From positions 2,153,487 through 2,217,486 of the forward strand of contig OZ234499.1 of NCBI GenBank assembly GCA_965153455.1: DNA of 64,000 nt, read 5' to 3'. Below the pieces are notes generated by a model, which worked only from the letters and a program-made list of their open reading frames with translations, searched no databases and was not told where the DNA came from. This DNA is from Sphagnum compactum (taxonomy: Eukaryota; Bryophyta; Sphagnopsida; Sphagnales). This document shows positions 61,466-64,000 of this stretch, in pieces (position 1 is the first letter of the stretch; every line of letters starts with the position of its first letter). The translations under genes and the position numbers were made by a program.

Positions 61466-61870
61466 GCAGGTATTGCATTTAGGGTGGGATCTTCATATAA
61501 ATAAGCCTAAATCCCACATGCGTACTTTCGACGTGACCCAAAATGCAGGTATTGCATTTAGGGTAAGATCTTCGTATAAAGAAAGCTTAAACCTTACATG
61601 CGTCCTTTAGGAGTGACCCAAACTGCAGGTATTGCATTTAGGGTTGGGTTATTTCAAAGTGACTTTGCATATGCATATTGTGTTTAGGGCTAGGTCTTCA
61701 CTTAAGGGTATCCAAACCATTTAGATGGGGTTTTTTCAAATGTGGGTATTACATTTAGGTTTGTTTTTTCATTTCAACTTCAGACTTATACTTACCTTTA
61801 CCAACTAGAATTTTGGGGTTTCGTTGCAATACCTACACTCGTACTTACTTTTACCAACTGAATAGTTGCT
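61466..61870 (+). repeat. 80-bp units and CAACTGGAATTTTGGGG-type units, right flank set
   Basis: 20-mers GCAGGTATTGCATTTAGGGT at 61,466, 61,545 and 61,625, then the GACTTTGCATATGCATATTG block, matching 56,014-56,400 in the same orientation. Confidence 0.88.
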
Positions 61871-61884
61871 GACATTCTTCATTC

Positions 61885-62500
61885 GTTGCAATACCCGCAT
61901 ATCGATCCATGGTATTCGTTGGGTTTTTATAACATTCGTTGCAATACCCGCATATAGTTCCCATAATAGCTGCTGGTTTTTTTTGGCATCTCTTGCAATA
62001 CTCGCATATAGGTCTCATAATAGTTGCTGGTTTATTTTTGATCTCAACAAACTTTGTATCGCATTCAGGGTTGGGTTTTCACATAAAGTTTGTTAATTAC
62101 ATTTGTGTGATAACTCCAACCTCATTTTCTCAATCTCTTTGAAGAAAATATAGAACGAGATTGTATTGTGTCACATATATCTAAACCCAAAAATTTCCCC
62201 CCAATTTAATATAAAATATTTCTGATAATTAATTTATTATCAAATAATTTAGATGAATAATTATCAAAAATCAGATTGATTAATTTGATATTTGATTAAT
62301 TAACTGAAGTATATTTTTGTTTTAATAAGTTATTGAAATCACTATTTAAGATAATTATTCCATGTTATAGATTGTAAGTTTAGCTTTTTCATGAAAAATT
62401 CCTACACCAAGATAAGTTTGATCACAATTGTCATCGTATTATTTGATCCACAAACAATACAACTTCTTTTCAAATTCATGAAACGAAGTAAGAATCATGG
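61885..62500 (+). repeat. 52-bp GCAATACCCGCATA units and shared AT-rich module, right flank
   Basis: Three to four units of the 52-bp repeat (61,888-62,030) are followed directly by the module that also occurs at 55,395-55,970. On the left these two parts are separated by about 1.5 kb that includes the telomere-like block. Confidence 0.8.
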
Positions 62501-62587
62501 AACTCCTAATCAACAACGCTAACTTCTATACACACCTTTGTTAGCATATTAATTTGAAATTAATTAATTATTTTTGTGTGCCCCAAA

Positions 62588-62780
62588 ATGTAGGTATTGC
62601 ATTTAGGGTAGGATCTTCATATAAAGAAGCTTAAACCCTATATGCGTCCTTTTGGAGTGGCCCAAATTGCAGGTATTGCATTTAGGGTAGGATCTTCGTA
62701 TAAAGATGCTTAAACCCCACATGTGTATTTTTTGTGTGCCCCAAAATGCAGGTATTGCATTTAGGGTGGGATCTTCATAT
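62588..62780 (+). repeat. 80-bp units, third right-hand set
   Basis: Exact 20-mers at 62,669 and 62,748, with a one-base variant at 62,590 (GTAGGTATTGC). Confidence 0.88.
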
Positions 62781-63300
62781 AAACCCTAACTATACAAACC
62801 CTAACAAAAAGAAGAATTAGTGATATATGCCCTAAACCCAAAAAACTATATAAACTATACAAATCATATAATGCAAAATAACCAAATTTAAAAGAACATA
62901 AGAAAAAATTTAGAAACCAAAATTCAAAGGTTTTTAATTATAAATATTTATTAACTGAAAGAAAATATGTTAATCTTTAGAAATAATCAAATAAATTTCG
63001 TACAAAACCAAAAAAGAAGATATGTCTTTTACCTTTGTGTGATTTTTCCAACCTAATTTTTCCATTCTTTTGGAAGAAGGTATAAAATGCAATTGTATTA
63101 CTTCACATGTGTGTAAACCCTTAAATTTCCCCCCCAAATTTAGCTTACTTTAAATTAATTATTATACATTTATGAAAAACTTATCAATTAATTTATGTGT
63201 CTCAACCCTAAACCTAATGATTAAGTTAGTAGGGTATGTAATTAATAGAGTAGTTAGGTTAGTAGGGTAGGTGGTTAGTACAGTAGCTTGGTTAATGATG
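62781..63300 (+). repeat. Second copy of the AT-rich module
   Basis: Matches 60,906-61,460 in order and orientation, ending in the TTAGTAGGGTAGGTGGTTAG stretch that seeds the 33-bp minisatellite further right. Confidence 0.7.
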
Positions 63301-63500
63301 TGACCCAAAATGCAAGTATTGCATTTAGGGTATGATCTTCATATAAAGATGCTAAAAGCTCACATGCGTACTTTCGAAATGGCCCAAAATGCAGGTATTG
63401 CATTTAGGGTAGGATCTTTGTATAAAGAAAGCTTGAACCCCACATGCGTACTTTCGAAATGGCCCAAAATGCAGGTATTGCATTTAGGGTAAGGTTTTTA
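63301..63500 (+). repeat. 80-bp units, last set
   Basis: Exact 20-mers at 63,391 and 63,471 and a variant at 63,311. The two exact copies also share CACATGCGTACTTTCGAAAT and GGCCCAAAAT, so they look recently duplicated. Confidence 0.9.
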
Positions 63501-63504
63501 GGGT

Positions 63505-63738
63505 AGGGTATGTAATTAATAGGGTAGCTAGGTTAGTAGGGTAGGTGGTAAGTACAGTAGCTAGGTTAGTAGGGTAGGTGGTAAGTACAGTAGCTAGGTT
63601 AGTAGGGTAGGTGATGAGTACAGTAGCCAGGTTAGTAGGGTAGGTGGTGAGTACAGTAGCCAGGTTAGTAGGGTAGGTGGTGAGTACAGTAGCCAGGTTA
63701 GTAGGGTAGGTGGTGAGTACAGTAGCTAGGTAGAAAAG
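63505..63738 (+). repeat. 33-bp minisatellite, about seven copies
   Basis: The unit is GTAGCTAGGTTAGTAGGGTA plus GGTGGTGAGTACA, with GTAAGTACA and GTAGCCAGG variants. It appears to have expanded from the single unit at 63,228-63,290. Confidence 0.92.
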
Positions 63739-64000
63739 TGAACAGGGTAGAAAAGTGAGCAGGGTAGCTATGTGTGAGGTCAGGTCCAGGGAAAAACGAG
63801 CAAGAAAAAAAAAAAGAAAGTACAGTGGTCAGCAGCAAAAAGAAATCGACTGTGATGAGCCCCATTCGGCGCCGAATGAAAAAACGCAACCCATCCAGTG
63901 GACAGAACGGCCAACTGGTGCATTGGTGGCTATTAATTCACTCTGGCCCACCCTGTGGTGGTCTGGACTTGGGCGCCAACTAGGAGACCCTCCACACTTG
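63739..64000. other. Right edge: spacer with a perfect 14-bp palindrome
   Basis: ATTCGGCGCCGAAT (63,864-63,877) is self-complementary, and GGCGCCAACTAGGAG lies near 63,973. The CG-rich composition differs from the arrays to the left. No gene is visible before the window ends. Confidence 0.5.

Noticed and set aside
53569-63500. Regular 52-bp and 80-bp repeats as a CRISPR-like array
   Set aside because: This is eukaryotic DNA, units are contiguous and diverge over their whole length, and there are no unique equal-length spacers.
63970-63990. GGCGCCAACTAGGAG as a tRNA-Lys primer-binding site of an LTR element at the right edge
   Set aside because: It matches only partly and in a shifted way, and no LTR or gag can be examined past the window end.

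Overview
This window is plant nuclear DNA. Spliced genes use GT-AG introns of about 100 to 800 bases, the families are land-plant ones (a long group-6-type remorin, an ARL8 GTPase, a nine-knuckle CCHC protein, a plant beta-xylosidase relative), and the AT-rich spacers are full of degraded gypsy, LINE and CACTA-like relics and CCCTAAA-type telomere-like repeats. I cannot fix the species from sequence alone. The repeat load, and a gypsy relic whose polyprotein ends in a PHD-like finger, make me lean towards a seed-free plant such as a fern or lycophyte, but that is a weak inference.

Bases 1-16,000 are gene-rich. On the minus strand lie the 5' part of an ARL8 GTPase gene (running off the left edge), a complete three-exon type II DnaJ (Hsp40) gene, and a complete four-exon zinc-knuckle gene. 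On the plus strand at 8.6-10 kb lies a small gene for a hydrophilic Ser/Thr-rich protein, with a tight cluster of ACGT-core (ABRE/G-box) elements and a TATA box. A dead receptor-like kinase fragment sits at 11.8-12.2 kb.

Bases 16,000-23,600 are spacer with diverged dispersed repeats, a CACTA-type (DUF4216-like) relic, and two adjacent tandem arrays (about 50 bp and about 119 bp units). Bases 23,630-27,835 hold a nine-exon remorin gene that reads as a 1,003-residue protein, roughly twice the usual size of its group. From 28 to 36.6 kb I see no genes, only microsatellites, a 95-bp minisatellite, a hairpin-forming inverted repeat and AT-rich spacer.

Bases 36.6-50.2 kb are a nest of transposable-element relics: a LINE reverse transcriptase fragment, gypsy relic 1 (minus strand, RNase H to integrase to PHD), and gypsy relic 2 (minus strand, gag to chromatin-proximal integrase tail, with a recognisable initiator-Met tRNA primer-binding site). 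Relic 2 is split by an AT-rich insertion that itself seems to contain a 2.7-kb CACTA-like element. Next to the relic-2 LTR, at 50.18 kb, starts a beta-xylosidase (GH3) gene truncated at both ends but still with clean exon phases.

Bases 53.5-63.7 kb are the most unusual part. An apparently intact four-exon gene for a SWIM-finger MULE-type transposase (798 residues, DDE residues visible) lies between two flanks of several kilobases. Both flanks are built from the same repeat modules: an 80-bp unit carrying GCAGGTATTGCATTTAGGGT, a 52-bp unit carrying GCAATACCCGCATA, long shared AT-rich blocks, about 500 bp of degenerate telomere-like repeat, and a 624-bp tandem duplication. The right edge has a 33-bp minisatellite.
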